Of a DNA stretch of 64,000 nucleotides, positions 21,216 through 32,449 are shown piece by piece; the stretch's first letter is position 1, and each line of letters begins with the position of its first letter. The notes under the pieces are model-generated. The model had not been told where the DNA came from. It worked only from the letters and a program-made list of their open reading frames with translations, and did not search any database. Both the position numbers and the translations under genes were made by a program. The stretch spans positions 1,426,001-1,490,000 of the forward strand of contig NZ_CP109473.1 of the NCBI RefSeq assembly GCF_036227405.1, given 5' to 3'. The DNA is from Streptomyces sp. NBC_01460. GTDB lineage: Bacteria; Actinomycetota; Actinomycetes; Streptomycetales; Streptomycetaceae.

Positions 21216-21221
21216 AAGGAG
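21216..21221 (+). promoter_or_regulatory. Ribosome binding site of the DUF2470 gene
   Basis: AAGGAG, 5 nt before ATG 21227, supports that start. However, the codons between 21227 and 21359 are unusually AT-ending, so the true start is debatable. Confidence 0.55.
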
Positions 21222-21226
21222 ATCGC

Positions 21227-22060
21227 ATGTCTCGCCCTGGGAACACCACACACGTCACGGACAGCACAGACAGCGGCAGCACACCTGAAGGTGCTGCTAC
21301 GACGGAAGGCCGATCTGATCGTGGTCAGCCGCGTCCCAGCGGGCTTGAAAACACTCGGATGCCGTCAGCAGCCGAGCGCACACGAACTCTCGTACAGAGT
21401 ACCTGCTCCGCGGTGCTGCTCGTACCGGGGCTGTCGGTGATCCACCCGGACCAGCTGATGCCCGACAGCACGAGCATCGGCCCGGAGGGGGATCTGTTCC
21501 TCGGTTTCCCCGCGGATTCCCCGGTCGTACGGGCCGCAACGCGTGCCCTGGGGGACGAGCTGACCGCCGTGCTGGAGATCACCGACGTCGCCCCGGTCTC
21601 CGTCCCGCACCGGATCCGCGGCCGCGCCCGGGTCGCCGGCTGGCTCACCGCCGTGCCGGGGCTCGCCCGGCCCGGCCGGATGATGCTCCGGCTGGAGCTC
21701 GGGGAGGCGTCGGTGGACGACCTCTGGGGTTTCGAGGAGGTGGAACCGGAGGACTTCCGGGACGCCGTCGCCGACCCGCTGGTGGCGCACGAGGCCGAGC
21801 TGCTCCAGCATCTTCACGCCGCCCACGGCGAGCAGATGGCCACCCTGTCCGCGCTGCTCGGCGACCGGGCCGAATGCGGCTGCGCGGACCACCGGCTCGA
21901 CGCCGTACCGGTGGCGCTGGACCGCTTCGGTCTCCGGGTGCGGTTCGTCGAGGACGGGAGCGCCTGCTTCGACGCCCGGTTCGAATTTCCCGAGCCCGTA
22001 CGCGACGTCACCGAGCTGCGCCGGGCGATGCACACCCTCTTCGAGGCGGCGTCCTGCTGA
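21227..22060 (+). CDS. DUF2470-domain protein, probable iron-regulated HugZ-like flavin-barrel/haem protein
   Basis: A 277-residue protein. Residues about 50-180 look like the split-barrel FMN-binding-like fold of pyridoxamine-oxidase relatives (TCSAVLLVPG..., FLGFPADSPVVRAATRALGDELTAVLEITDV, RGRARVAGWLTAV). The C-terminal 85 residues fit DUF2470 (DPLVAHEAELLQHLHAAHGEQMATLSALLG, then LDRFGLRVRF). This pairing occurs in HugZ haem-degrading proteins, although the usual active-site residues cannot be checked by eye. A near-perfect iron box directly upstream supports a role in haem or iron use. ATG 21227 has a strong Shine-Dalgarno, but 20 of the first 44 codons end in A/T, unlike the rest, so the start may be Met45 at 21359. 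It converges on rarA 10 nt away. Confidence 0.8.
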   Translation: MSRPGNTTHVTDSTDSGSTPEGAATTEGRSDRGQPRPSGLENTRMPSAAERTRTLVQSTCSAVLLVPGLSVIHPDQLMPDSTSIGPEGDLFLGFPADSPVVRAATRALGDELTAVLEITDVAPVSVPHRIRGRARVAGWLTAVPGLARPGRMMLRLELGEASVDDLWGFEEVEPEDFRDAVADPLVAHEAELLQHLHAAHGEQMATLSALLGDRAECGCADHRLDAVPVALDRFGLRVRFVEDGSACFDARFEFPEPVRDVTELRRAMHTLFEAASC

Positions 22061-22070
22061 GCCGGGGCGG

Positions 22071-23444
22071 TCACGAGGACGCCGGGCCGCCCGGATCGGT
22101 ACGGCCGAGCCGCTCGCGGACCCGCTCCGCCACGTCGGCGTAGCGCGCCTCCGCGCCGTACCGCGTGGGCTCGTAGTACCGCCTGCCGCGGACGGCGTCC
22201 GGTGCGTACTCCTGGGCGGCGATGCCGCCCGGCACGTCGTGCGGGTAGACATAGCCCTGGGCGTGGCCCAGCTTGGCGGCGCCCTTGTAGTGGCCGTCGC
22301 GCAGATGGGCGGGGACCGGGCCGGCGAGGCCCCTGCGGACGTCCTCCTGCGCGGCGGAGATCGCCAGCGTCGCCGCGTTCGACTTGGGGGCGAGCGCCAG
22401 CGCGATCGTGGCGTGGCTGAGGGTGAGCGCCGCCTCGGGGAAGCCGATCATGGCGACGGCCTGGGCCGCCGCCACGGCCGTCGGCAGCGCCGTCGGATCG
22501 GCGAGCCCGATGTCCTCGCTGGCGGAGATCATCAGCCGCCGGGCGATGAAGCGCGGGTCCTCCCCCGCCTCGATCATCCGGGCCAGGTAGTGCAGGGCGG
22601 CGTCCACGTCGGACCCGCGGATCGACTTGATCAGGGCGCTCGCCACGTCGTAGTGCTGGTCGCCGTCACGGTCGTACTTCACGGCGGCGCGGTCGACGGT
22701 CTCCTCGAGCGTCTCCAGCGAGATCTCGTCCTCGTGCTTGGAGAGTGCCGCTCCCGCGGCGGCCTCCAGCGCGGTCAGCACCCGCCGGGCGTCTCCCCCG
22801 GCGATCCGCAGCAGGTGCGCCTCGGCGTCCTCGGGGAGCGCGACCGCTCCGCCCAGTCCTCGCTCGTCGGTCACGGCCCGGCGCAGCAGGGCGCGCAGGT
22901 CGTCGTCGCCGAGGGGCTCCAGGGTGAGGAGCAGCGAGCGTGACAGCAGCGGGGAGATGATCGAGAAGTACGGGTTCTCCGTGGTGGCCGCGATGAGCGT
23001 GACCCAGCGGTTCTCGACGGCCGGCAGCAGGGAGTCCTGCTGGGCCTTGGAGAAGCGGTGGATCTCGTCGAGGAAGAGGACGGTCTCCTTGCCGAAGCCG
23101 CCGGTGGCGCGGCGCGCGCCCTCGATGACGGCCCGGACCTCCTTGACACCCGCGGTGATCGCGGAGAGCTCGACGAAACGCTTGTTGGTCGCCTTGCTGA
23201 CCACGTACGCCAGGGTCGTCTTCCCCGTGCCGGGCGGACCCCAGAGGATCACGGACGAGGGGCCGGCGGGGCCCCCGCCGCCCTCGCCGACGAGGCGGCG
23301 CAGGGGTGAGCCCGGCTTGAGCAGATGCTGCTGGCCGACGACCTCGTCCAGCGTGCGAGGACGCATCCGGACAGCGAGGGGGCTGCTGGACGGGTCCTTC
23401 TCCTGGCGGTCTTCGGCTGCTGCGGTAAAGAGGTCGGGCTCCAC
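22071..23444 (-). CDS. rarA: Replication-associated recombination protein A (RarA/MgsA) AAA+ ATPase
   Basis: A 457-residue clamp-loader-like AAA+ ATPase acting at stalled forks. Walker [12 protein letters not shown] lies at about 67-77, Walker [11 protein letters not shown], and sensor 1 ATTENPYFS. The MgsA/WHIP-type C-terminal domain contains [39 protein letters not shown] and [10 protein letters not shown]. An N-terminal SSB-interaction-like leader [13 protein letters not shown] is present. GTG start at 23444. Monocistronic or co-transcribed with the VKOR gene 43 nt upstream. Confidence 0.95.
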   Translation of the reverse strand: MEPDLFTAAAEDRQEKDPSSSPLAVRMRPRTLDEVVGQQHLLKPGSPLRRLVGEGGGGPAGPSSVILWGPPGTGKTTLAYVVSKATNKRFVELSAITAGVKEVRAVIEGARRATGGFGKETVLFLDEIHRFSKAQQDSLLPAVENRWVTLIAATTENPYFSIISPLLSRSLLLTLEPLGDDDLRALLRRAVTDERGLGGAVALPEDAEAHLLRIAGGDARRVLTALEAAAGAALSKHEDEISLETLEETVDRAAVKYDRDGDQHYDVASALIKSIRGSDVDAALHYLARMIEAGEDPRFIARRLMISASEDIGLADPTALPTAVAAAQAVAMIGFPEAALTLSHATIALALAPKSNAATLAISAAQEDVRRGLAGPVPAHLRDGHYKGAAKLGHAQGYVYPHDVPGGIAAQEYAPDAVRGRRYYEPTRYGAEARYADVAERVRERLGRTDPGGPASS

Positions 23445-23487
23445 GTACGGAAGCCTATGTCACCCCACTGACAGGACCCCTGCCGCG

Positions 23488-24123
23488 TCAGCTGGTCCAG
23501 AAGTCCCACCAGCGGGTCAGGATCAGCATGCCGATGATCCCGATCCAGAGCACCGGCGGCACCCAGTGGAACTCGGTGAGCGTGTTCCGGAGCCAGGCGG
23601 GGGCGGGCAGGATGCCGTGCTTGATGTTGTGCGTGGTGACGTAGCAGAACATGAAGATCGTGGCGACCCAGGCCAGGCAGCACCACAGGCAGAGCGAGTT
23701 GATGTTGTAGAGCGACTGGTACTGCAGCCAGGTGCAGAAGCCGACGCCGAAGAGGGTGCCCGCGTTGAGGCCCAGCCAGTACCAGGCGCGGAAGCGGGCG
23801 CCGGCGAGGAGCGCCATGCCGATGCCGATGACCACCGAGTAGGTGGCGATGCCGAGCATCGGGTTGGGGAAGCCGAAGGCGGCCGCCTGCTCGCTCTTCA
23901 TGATGTTGCCGCAGGCGACGACAGGGTTCAGGCTGCAGCCCGGCGTGAAGCTCGGGTCCTCCAGCAGCTTGAACTTGTCGATCGTGATCACCCAGGCGGC
24001 GAGCAGCCCGGCAGCACCGGTGATCACCAGCAGCAGCGCGAGCGCGCGGCTGCCGCCGTAGGTCGTCGCGCCGTCGTCCTCGTCCTGCCGGGAGGAGGGA
24101 TGATCTACCGCTGCCATCGTCAT
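23488..24123 (-). CDS. Vitamin K epoxide reductase (VKOR) family membrane protein
   Basis: A 211-residue polytopic membrane protein that regenerates thiol oxidants for extracytoplasmic disulfide formation, the actinobacterial substitute for DsbB. Loop cysteines are C63 and C71 (PGCSLNPVVACG). The quinone-side CxxC is C145-C148 (SLCLWCC). Five hydrophobic segments follow a 25-residue acidic N-terminus. No DsbA-like or thioredoxin partner lies nearby. ATG 24123 or ATG 24117 (two codons later) are both possible. Confidence 0.92.
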   Translation of the reverse strand: MTMAAVDHPSSRQDEDDGATTYGGSRALALLLVITGAAGLLAAWVITIDKFKLLEDPSFTPGCSLNPVVACGNIMKSEQAAAFGFPNPMLGIATYSVVIGIGMALLAGARFRAWYWLGLNAGTLFGVGFCTWLQYQSLYNINSLCLWCCLAWVATIFMFCYVTTHNIKHGILPAPAWLRNTLTEFHWVPPVLWIGIIGMLILTRWWDFWTS

Positions 24124-24479
24124 ATCGCCGTTCCATCACTGAGTAGCCAGCCGGGCAGGGTCATTGTGCCGCACCGAGGTCGTGGCCAGCCGTTCGATCG
24201 GCATAAATGCGTGCGCCCCGGGGGGCCGGACCCGGGCGGTCCCGCGCAGCCTGACCCACGGTCCGGGCGAGGGAGCGGAAGCGCCGCCGCGCGGATCCTG
24301 CGCGGCCGGAGGGGACATGGCGGCCAGGCGCGGGCTCCGCGGCCGGCACCGGGCGGGGTGACACCGGGTGCGGGCGGCGGTCCCGTACCCGAAGTGGCCC
24401 GGAGGATGAATCCGCATGCGCGGAGTTGACGGTACGGCTGCCACAGGGCGTCGGCGGCGCATGTCCGGCGCCCCGGACG
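24124..24479. other. 356-bp intergenic region, no gene seen
   Basis: Between the VKOR start and the hisS terminator. No open frame with a plausible start and codon pattern, no tRNA and no convincing riboswitch were seen. It presumably holds the VKOR/rarA promoter, which I cannot place. Confidence 0.5.
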
Positions 24480-24516
24480 CGCTGTGCCCGCCCGGTCGGA
24501 CCGGGCGGGCACAGCG
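24480..24516 (-). terminator. Terminator after hisS
   Basis: A near-perfect inverted repeat of about 16-18 bp (CGCTGTGCCCGCCCGG... with ...CCGGGCGGGCACAGCG), 16 nt past the hisS stop. Confidence 0.8.
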
Positions 24517-24531
24517 AGGGGACAGGTGTGA

Positions 24532-25794
24532 TCAGGCCAGCTTCGCGCGCACCGTGGCCACGAGCGCGTCGAGCGCGACCGGCTCCTGCTCGCCGGACTC
24601 CATGTCCTTGAGCTGGACGGCGCCGTCGGCGAGATCACGCTCACCGGCCACGATCGTGAAGCGTGCGCCGGAGCGGTTCGCGCTCTTCATCGCACCCTTC
24701 AGACCGCGGCCGCCGAACGCGAAGTCGGCGGCGACGCCCGCCTTGCGGAGCTCCGTCACGAGGCCGAAGAGCACCCGCCGGGCCTCTTCGCCGAGCGGCA
24801 CGGCGTACACGCTGGTGGTCGAGGGGATCTCGAGCTCGACGCCCTCCGCCTCCAGCGCCAGCACCGTGCGGTCCACACCCAGGGCCCATCCGACGGACGG
24901 CAGGGCCGGGCCGCCGATCATCTCGGACAGGCCGTCGTACCGGCCGCCGCCGCCCACCGCGGACTGGGAACCCAGACCGTCGTGGACGAACTCGAAGGTG
25001 GTGCGCGTGTAGTAGTCGAGGCCCCGGACCAGCTTCTCGTCGTCCTCGTACACCACGCCCGCCGCCGTCAGCAGATCGCGGACCTCCTCGTGGTACGCCT
25101 TGCAGGCGTCGCAGAGGAAGTCGCGGAGCATCGGGGCCCCGGTCAGCTGCTTCTGTACGTCGGCCCGCTTGTCGTCGAGCACCCGGAGCGGGTTGATCTC
25201 GATGCGCCGACGGGTCTCCTCGTCGAGGTCGAGGTCGCGCAGGAACGTCTGGAGTGCCTCGCGGTAGACGGGGCGGCACTCCTTGTCACCCAGCGAGTTC
25301 AGCAGGATGCGGAACCGGCTGAGGCCGAGCGACCGGTACGCCTGGTCGGCCAGGATGATCAACTCGGCGTCGAGCGCGGGGTCCTCGGTGCCGATCGCCT
25401 CGGCACCGACCTGCGAGAAGTGGCGGTAACGGCCCTTCTGCGGGCGCTCGTAGCGGTAGTACGAGCCGGAGTACCAGAGCTTGACCGGGAGGTTGCCCGC
25501 CTTGTGCAGGTTGGCCTCCAGCGCCGCGCGCAGGACGGACGCGGTGCCCTCGGGGCGCAGCGCGAGCTTGTCTCCGCCCTTGGTCTCGAAGGCGTACATC
25601 TCCTTGGAGACGATGTCGGTGGACTCACCGACTCCGCGGGCGAAGAGGGCGACGTCCTCGAAGCCGGGCGTCTCGATGTAGCCGTAGCCGGAGTTCTTCA
25701 GGGGCTCGGCGAGCGCCGCGCGCACCGCGAGGTAGGTCGCGGAGTCCGGCGGGATCAGGTCGTACGTGCCCTTGGGGGCCTGGAAGGTGCTCAC
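24532..25794 (-). CDS. hisS: Histidyl-tRNA synthetase
   Basis: A 420-residue class II synthetase. [11 protein letters not shown] begins the fold. Motif 2 is [20 protein letters not shown], histidine motif [16 protein letters not shown], and motif 3/histidine [15 protein letters not shown]-terminal anticodon-binding domain follows ([14 protein letters not shown]...). The GTG start at 25794 follows closely on the MBL-fold gene (15 nt gap), suggesting a two-gene operon. Confidence 0.97.
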   Translation of the reverse strand: MSTFQAPKGTYDLIPPDSATYLAVRAALAEPLKNSGYGYIETPGFEDVALFARGVGESTDIVSKEMYAFETKGGDKLALRPEGTASVLRAALEANLHKAGNLPVKLWYSGSYYRYERPQKGRYRHFSQVGAEAIGTEDPALDAELIILADQAYRSLGLSRFRILLNSLGDKECRPVYREALQTFLRDLDLDEETRRRIEINPLRVLDDKRADVQKQLTGAPMLRDFLCDACKAYHEEVRDLLTAAGVVYEDDEKLVRGLDYYTRTTFEFVHDGLGSQSAVGGGGRYDGLSEMIGGPALPSVGWALGVDRTVLALEAEGVELEIPSTTSVYAVPLGEEARRVLFGLVTELRKAGVAADFAFGGRGLKGAMKSANRSGARFTIVAGERDLADGAVQLKDMESGEQEPVALDALVATVRAKLA

Positions 25795-25809
25795 GGTTCT
25801 TTTCTCTCG

Positions 25810-26496
25810 TCACATTCCTCGGCGGGGCGCGGCCAGACCGTTCAGGTACGGGTTGGAGGCGCGCTCGCGGCCGATGGTCGTCTGGGGGCCGTGGCCGGAC
25901 AGCACCACGGTCGAGTCGTCGAGCGGCAGGCACACACGGGCCAGCGAGTCGAGCAGCTCGGCCTGGTCGCCGCCGGGCAGGTCGGTGCGTCCGACGGAGC
26001 CGGCGAAGAGCAGGTCGCCCGAGAAGAGGACCTGCGGGACGTCCGCGGCCTCGGGCATCCTGAACGTCACCGACCCCTTGGTATGCCCGGGCGCGTGCGC
26101 GACGCCGAACTCCAGGCCCGCGAGGTTCAGCACGGCGCCGTCGTCCAGCTCGTGGACGTCGTCCGGCTCGCCCACGGTCAGTTCGCCCATCAGCGGCATC
26201 CCGATGGACCGGCCGAGCGCCTTCTCCGGGTCGCTCATCATGTAGCGGTCCTCGGGGTGGATCCAGGCGGGGACGTCATGGGCACCGCAGACGGGGACGA
26301 CCGAGGCGACGTGGTCGATGTGGCCGTGGGTGAGGACGACGGCGACGGGCTTGAGCCGATGCTTCTTCAGCGTGTCCTCGACGCCCTGGGCGGCCTGGTG
26401 GCCCGGGTCGATGATCACGCACTCCTCACCGGCGGCGGGGGCGACCAGGTAGCAATTGGTCCCCCAGGCCCCGGCGGGGAACCCGGCAATCAGCAC
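25810..26496 (-). CDS. Metallo-beta-lactamase-fold hydrolase (glyoxalase II-like)
   Basis: A 228-residue protein with the dinuclear zinc motif THGHIDHV (H57, H59, D61, H62), APGHTKGSV, FSGDLLFAGSVGRTDLPGG and LSGHGPQTTIG. These are the hydroxyacylglutathione-hydrolase-like features. Streptomycetes use mycothiol rather than glutathione, so the substrate is unknown. GTG start at 26496. First gene of the unit with hisS and divergent from the cyclophilin gene. Confidence 0.92.
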   Translation of the reverse strand: MLIAGFPAGAWGTNCYLVAPAAGEECVIIDPGHQAAQGVEDTLKKHRLKPVAVVLTHGHIDHVASVVPVCGAHDVPAWIHPEDRYMMSDPEKALGRSIGMPLMGELTVGEPDDVHELDDGAVLNLAGLEFGVAHAPGHTKGSVTFRMPEAADVPQVLFSGDLLFAGSVGRTDLPGGDQAELLDSLARVCLPLDDSTVVLSGHGPQTTIGRERASNPYLNGLAAPRRGM

Positions 26497-26644
26497 GTTC
26501 GTCCTTAGTGTTCGTCCGACGAGGAGGGCCGCGGAGGGGAAATGCGGCAGATCAGAGCCTACCGGCGCTCCTCATTCCACAGCTAACCCATATACCGTAC
26601 GGGCATTCCAGGTCCGATCACACGACGTACAAGGAGACCATCCG

Positions 26645-27445
26645 GTGGTCAGCAGCGATCAGCGGCGGCGGCAGCTCGCCCGGGAGAAGTTCGAGCGGCA
26701 GCAGCAGCGCCGGGAGGAAGCGCGCCGGAGGACCAGGCGTCTCACGGTGATCATCGCCTCGTCGGTGGCCGTGGTGGCGGTCATCGGCGCGGGCGCCTAC
26801 GTCTCCCTCGGCGACGACGACTCGAAGAGCTCGGCGGACGCGGCCGCGAGCGCCGACCCGTCGGCGTCGGCGTCGCCGTCCCCCACGGAGGCCGAGAGCA
26901 AGGCTCCCGAGCCCGCGATGAAGATCGACAAGAAGGCGACGTACTCGATGTCGCTCAAGACGAGCCAGGGCGACATCGGCATCGCGATGGACGCGGCGAA
27001 GACCCCGCACACCACGAATTCGTTCAAGGCCCTCGCGGACAAGGGGTACTTCGACGACACGAAGTGTCACCGCCTGACCACGGAGGGCATCTTCGTCCTG
27101 CAGTGCGGGGACCCGAAGGGCGACGGCACCGGTGGTCCCGGCTACACGATCCCGGACGAGAACCTGACGGCGCTCGGCAAGGCGGGCACCGACGGCTCGG
27201 TGACGTACCCGGCGGGCACCGTCGCGATGGCGAACACCGGCCAGCCGAGCACCGGCGGCAGCCAGTTCTTCCTGGTCTACAAGGACACCAAACTGCCGCC
27301 CAGCTACACGCCGTTCGGCACCATGGACGATGCCGGCCTGAAGGCGGTCAAGAAGGTCGCCGAGGCGGGCGTCACCGGTGGCGCGGGCGACGGCGCCCCG
27401 AAGAAGACCGTCACGGTCGAGAAGGCGACGGTCGACAAGGCCTGA
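26645..27445 (+). CDS. Membrane-anchored cyclophilin-type peptidyl-prolyl isomerase
   Basis: A 266-residue protein. Residues 1-35 are highly basic (RRRQLAREKFERQQQRREEARRRTRR), followed by one membrane segment (LTVIIASSVAVVAVIGAGAYVSL), an Ala/Ser/Pro linker and a cyclophilin domain. The isomerase core includes NSFKALADKGYFDDTKCHRLT, FVLQCGDPKGDGTGGPGY, TVAMANTGQPSTGGSQFFLVY and YTPFGTMDD. The catalytic Arg is present in CHRLT. It would act outside the membrane on secreted proteins. GTG start at 26645, preceded by AAGGAG; the longer frame has no support. Confidence 0.93.
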   Translation: MVSSDQRRRQLAREKFERQQQRREEARRRTRRLTVIIASSVAVVAVIGAGAYVSLGDDDSKSSADAAASADPSASASPSPTEAESKAPEPAMKIDKKATYSMSLKTSQGDIGIAMDAAKTPHTTNSFKALADKGYFDDTKCHRLTTEGIFVLQCGDPKGDGTGGPGYTIPDENLTALGKAGTDGSVTYPAGTVAMANTGQPSTGGSQFFLVYKDTKLPPSYTPFGTMDDAGLKAVKKVAEAGVTGGAGDGAPKKTVTVEKATVDKA

Positions 27446-27551
27446 CCGTGCGCGAGGCCGCCCGGCGCGGGGTCACGGACCGCACCGGAGAATTTCAGCC
27501 GCGCTGAGTGCGGACAGCCGGGCGGCCGGTCGCCTAGATTGGCGTTGTGCA

Positions 27552-27570
27552 GGGCGGGCGCTGCCCGCCC
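27552..27570 (+). terminator. Candidate terminator after the cyclophilin gene
   Basis: GGGCGGGC, a 3-nt loop, then GCCCGCCC, in the 191-bp gap before the DUF349 gene. Confidence 0.4.
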
Positions 27571-27636
27571 CAGGAAACTGTGGACGATGCACAGGGGGCG
27601 ACAATCCCCGTCGATGCATCAGGTGGAGGAGGCGCT

Positions 27637-28866
27637 GTGAGCAGCGACCCGTGGGGCCGTGTCGACGAGACGGGCACCGTGTACGTGCGTACAGCCGAGG
27701 GCGAGCAGGTCGTCGGATCGTGGCAGGCCGGTTCCCCCGAGGAGGCTCTGGCCTATTTCGAGCGCAAGTACGAAGGTCTGGTGGTCGAGATCGGCCTCCT
27801 CGAGCGGCGGGTGAAGACCACCGACCTCTCGGCCAAGGACGCCACGGCGGCGATCGACCACCTGCGCCAGCAGGTCGACGAGCACCACGCCGTGGGTGAC
27901 CTCGCCGCGCTCGGCAAGCGGCTGGACACCCTCGTCGCGACGGTCGACTCCCGCCGCGAGGAGCGCAAGGTCCAGAAGGCGAAGCAGACCGACGAGGCCC
28001 GTGAGGCCAAGGAGGCGCTCGTCGTCGAGGCCGAGGAGCTGGCTCAGAGCGAGCAGTGGCGGTCGGCCGGTGAGCGCCTGCGTGCGCTGGTCGACACGTG
28101 GAAGGGGCTGCCTCGTCTGGACCGCAAGTCCGACGACGAGCTGTGGCACCGCTTCTCGCACGCCCGCTCCGCCTTCTCCAAGCGCCGCAAGGCGCACTTC
28201 GCCGCGCTGGACGCCCAGCGCGAGGAGGCCCGCAAGGTCAAGGAACGGCTCGTCGCCGAGGCCGAGTCGCTCTCCGGCTCGACCGACTGGGGTACGACGG
28301 CCGCGCGTTACCGCGACCTGATGACCGAGTGGAAGGCCGCGGGCCGCGCCCAGCGCGAGTCCGAGGACGAGCTGTGGAACCGCTTCCGCGGCGCCCAGGA
28401 CGTCTTCTTCGCGGCGCGCAGCGGCGTCTTCGCCGAGCGGGACGCCGAGCAGGGCGAGAACCTCAAGCTCAAGGAGGAGCTCGCCACCGAGGCCGAGAAG
28501 CTGGTCCCGGTGACGGACCTGAAGGCGGCCAGGGCCGCCTTCAGGTCCATCAACGAGCGCTGGGAGGCCATCGGCCACGTCCCGCGTGACGCCCGTCCGA
28601 AGGTCGAGGGCAGGGTGCACGCCGTGGAGCGGGCCCTCCAGGAGGCCGAGGAGTCCGAGTGGCGCCGGACCAACCCGGAGGCGCGGGCACGCGCCGCTGG
28701 GCTGACCGGGCAGCTCCAGGGAGCCGTCGACAAGCTGCGCACGCAGATCGACGCGGCTCGCGCCTCGGGCAACAACGCCCGGGCGGACAAGCTCTCCCGC
28801 GAGCTGGAGGGCCGGCAGGCGCTGCTGGACCAGGCGCTGAAGGGCCTGGAGGAGTTCGGCGGCTGA
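27637..28866 (+). CDS. DUF349-repeat coiled-coil protein
   Basis: A 409-residue acidic, helix-rich soluble protein. It has at least three DUF349 copies recognisable by their recurring pattern (LVDTWKGLPRLDRKSDDELWHRFSHAR..., LMTEWKAAGRAQRESEDELWNRFRGAQ..., INERWEAIGHVPRDARPKVEGRVHAVE). The GTG start at 27637 has GGAGGAGG just upstream. The family has no established function. It lies between the cyclophilin gene and the convergent relA. Confidence 0.9.
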   Translation: MSSDPWGRVDETGTVYVRTAEGEQVVGSWQAGSPEEALAYFERKYEGLVVEIGLLERRVKTTDLSAKDATAAIDHLRQQVDEHHAVGDLAALGKRLDTLVATVDSRREERKVQKAKQTDEAREAKEALVVEAEELAQSEQWRSAGERLRALVDTWKGLPRLDRKSDDELWHRFSHARSAFSKRRKAHFAALDAQREEARKVKERLVAEAESLSGSTDWGTTAARYRDLMTEWKAAGRAQRESEDELWNRFRGAQDVFFAARSGVFAERDAEQGENLKLKEELATEAEKLVPVTDLKAARAAFRSINERWEAIGHVPRDARPKVEGRVHAVERALQEAEESEWRRTNPEARARAAGLTGQLQGAVDKLRTQIDAARASGNNARADKLSRELEGRQALLDQALKGLEEFGG

Positions 28867-28887
28867 GCCGGGGCGACCGCGTCCGGA

Positions 28888-28932
28888 ACGAGAGGGGCTC
28901 CCGTACGCCTGGCGTACGGGAGCCCCTCTCGT
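28888..28932 (+). terminator. Terminator after the DUF349 gene
   Basis: A perfect stem of more than 20 bp (ACGAGAGGGGCTCCCGTACG and its complement), 22 nt past the stop. Confidence 0.85.
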
Positions 28933-28971
28933 GCGTGGACGGCAGCGAAGAGCCGTGGACGGCTCTGGACC

Positions 28972-29004
28972 CGCTTCCGGCAGGCTCAGCGCCTGCCGGA
29001 AGCG
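28972..29004 (-). terminator. Terminator after relA
   Basis: A perfect 14-bp stem CGCTTCCGGCAGGC with GCCTGCCGGAAGCG, 5-nt loop, immediately beyond the relA stop. Confidence 0.85.
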
Positions 29005-29010
29005 TCGTCC

Positions 29011-31722
<2,712 letters not shown>

Positions 31723-31818
31723 GAGCGCTCCTCGTGCGGATCCGGGCTACCGGAAAGCCCATGGTATCGACCCCCGGGCAGGTCCTCGCCCGGGGAGTGC
31801 GGAACCCCTCACAACGCA

Positions 31819-31853
31819 GGACGGGCACCCGGATGTTCCCGGGTACCCGTCCT
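31819..31853 (-). terminator. Terminator after apt
   Basis: A 15-bp stem AGGACGGG(T/C)ACCCGG. The single mismatch is G-U on the minus-strand RNA but A-C on the plus, which supports use by the apt-secF-secD direction. Confidence 0.7.
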
Positions 31854-31891
31854 GTACGTCCCTACGCGCGCTATGACCGCGGCGGCGCAGG

Positions 31892-32449
31892 TCAGAGGGT
31901 GATCAGAGCCTCCAGCGGGGCGTCCCGCAGCCCTGCCTCCAGCCGCCCGCGGCCGGCGAGGAAGCCGAGCTCCATGAGGACCGAGACGCCCGCGACCTGG
32001 GCACCGGCCCGCCGGATCAGCTCCAGCGAGGCCTCCGCGGTGCCACCGGTGGCGAGGACGTCGTCGATGACCATGACGCGGTCGTCGGCGGACAGGTCCT
32101 CGGCGTGGATCTCGATCTCCGCGGTGCCGTACTCCAGCTCGTAGGCCTGCCCGAGCGTGGCGCCGGGCAGCTTGCCCGCCTTGCGCACGGGGACGAACCC
32201 GATCCCGGCCCGGACCGAGACCGGCGCGGCCAGGATGAATCCGCGGGCCTCCAGGCCGACGATCTTCGTGGCCCCGTGGCGCACGCAGAGCTCCACGAAC
32301 CAGTCCGTGAGCGCCGTGAAGGCCACCGGGTCCGCGAGCAGCGGGGTGATGTCCTTGAACAGCACCCCCGGCTTCGGGTAGTCCGGTACGTCACGGATCC
32401 GGCTGAGCAGCAGCTCCCGGGTGGTGTCGTCGATGTCCGTGCTGGTCAT
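31892..32449 (-). CDS. apt: Adenine phosphoribosyltransferase
   Basis: A 185-residue purine-salvage enzyme converting adenine and PRPP to AMP. VPDYPKPGVLFKDITPLLAD is the family N-terminal motif; GLEARGFILAAPVS and the PRPP loop VMVIDDVLATGGTAEAS are present. ATG 32449 overlaps the secF stop (ATGA). The larger frame upstream is inside secF. The position between secDF and relA is conserved in actinobacteria. Confidence 0.96.
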   Translation of the reverse strand: MTSTDIDDTTRELLLSRIRDVPDYPKPGVLFKDITPLLADPVAFTALTDWFVELCVRHGATKIVGLEARGFILAAPVSVRAGIGFVPVRKAGKLPGATLGQAYELEYGTAEIEIHAEDLSADDRVMVIDDVLATGGTAEASLELIRRAGAQVAGVSVLMELGFLAGRGRLEAGLRDAPLEALITL

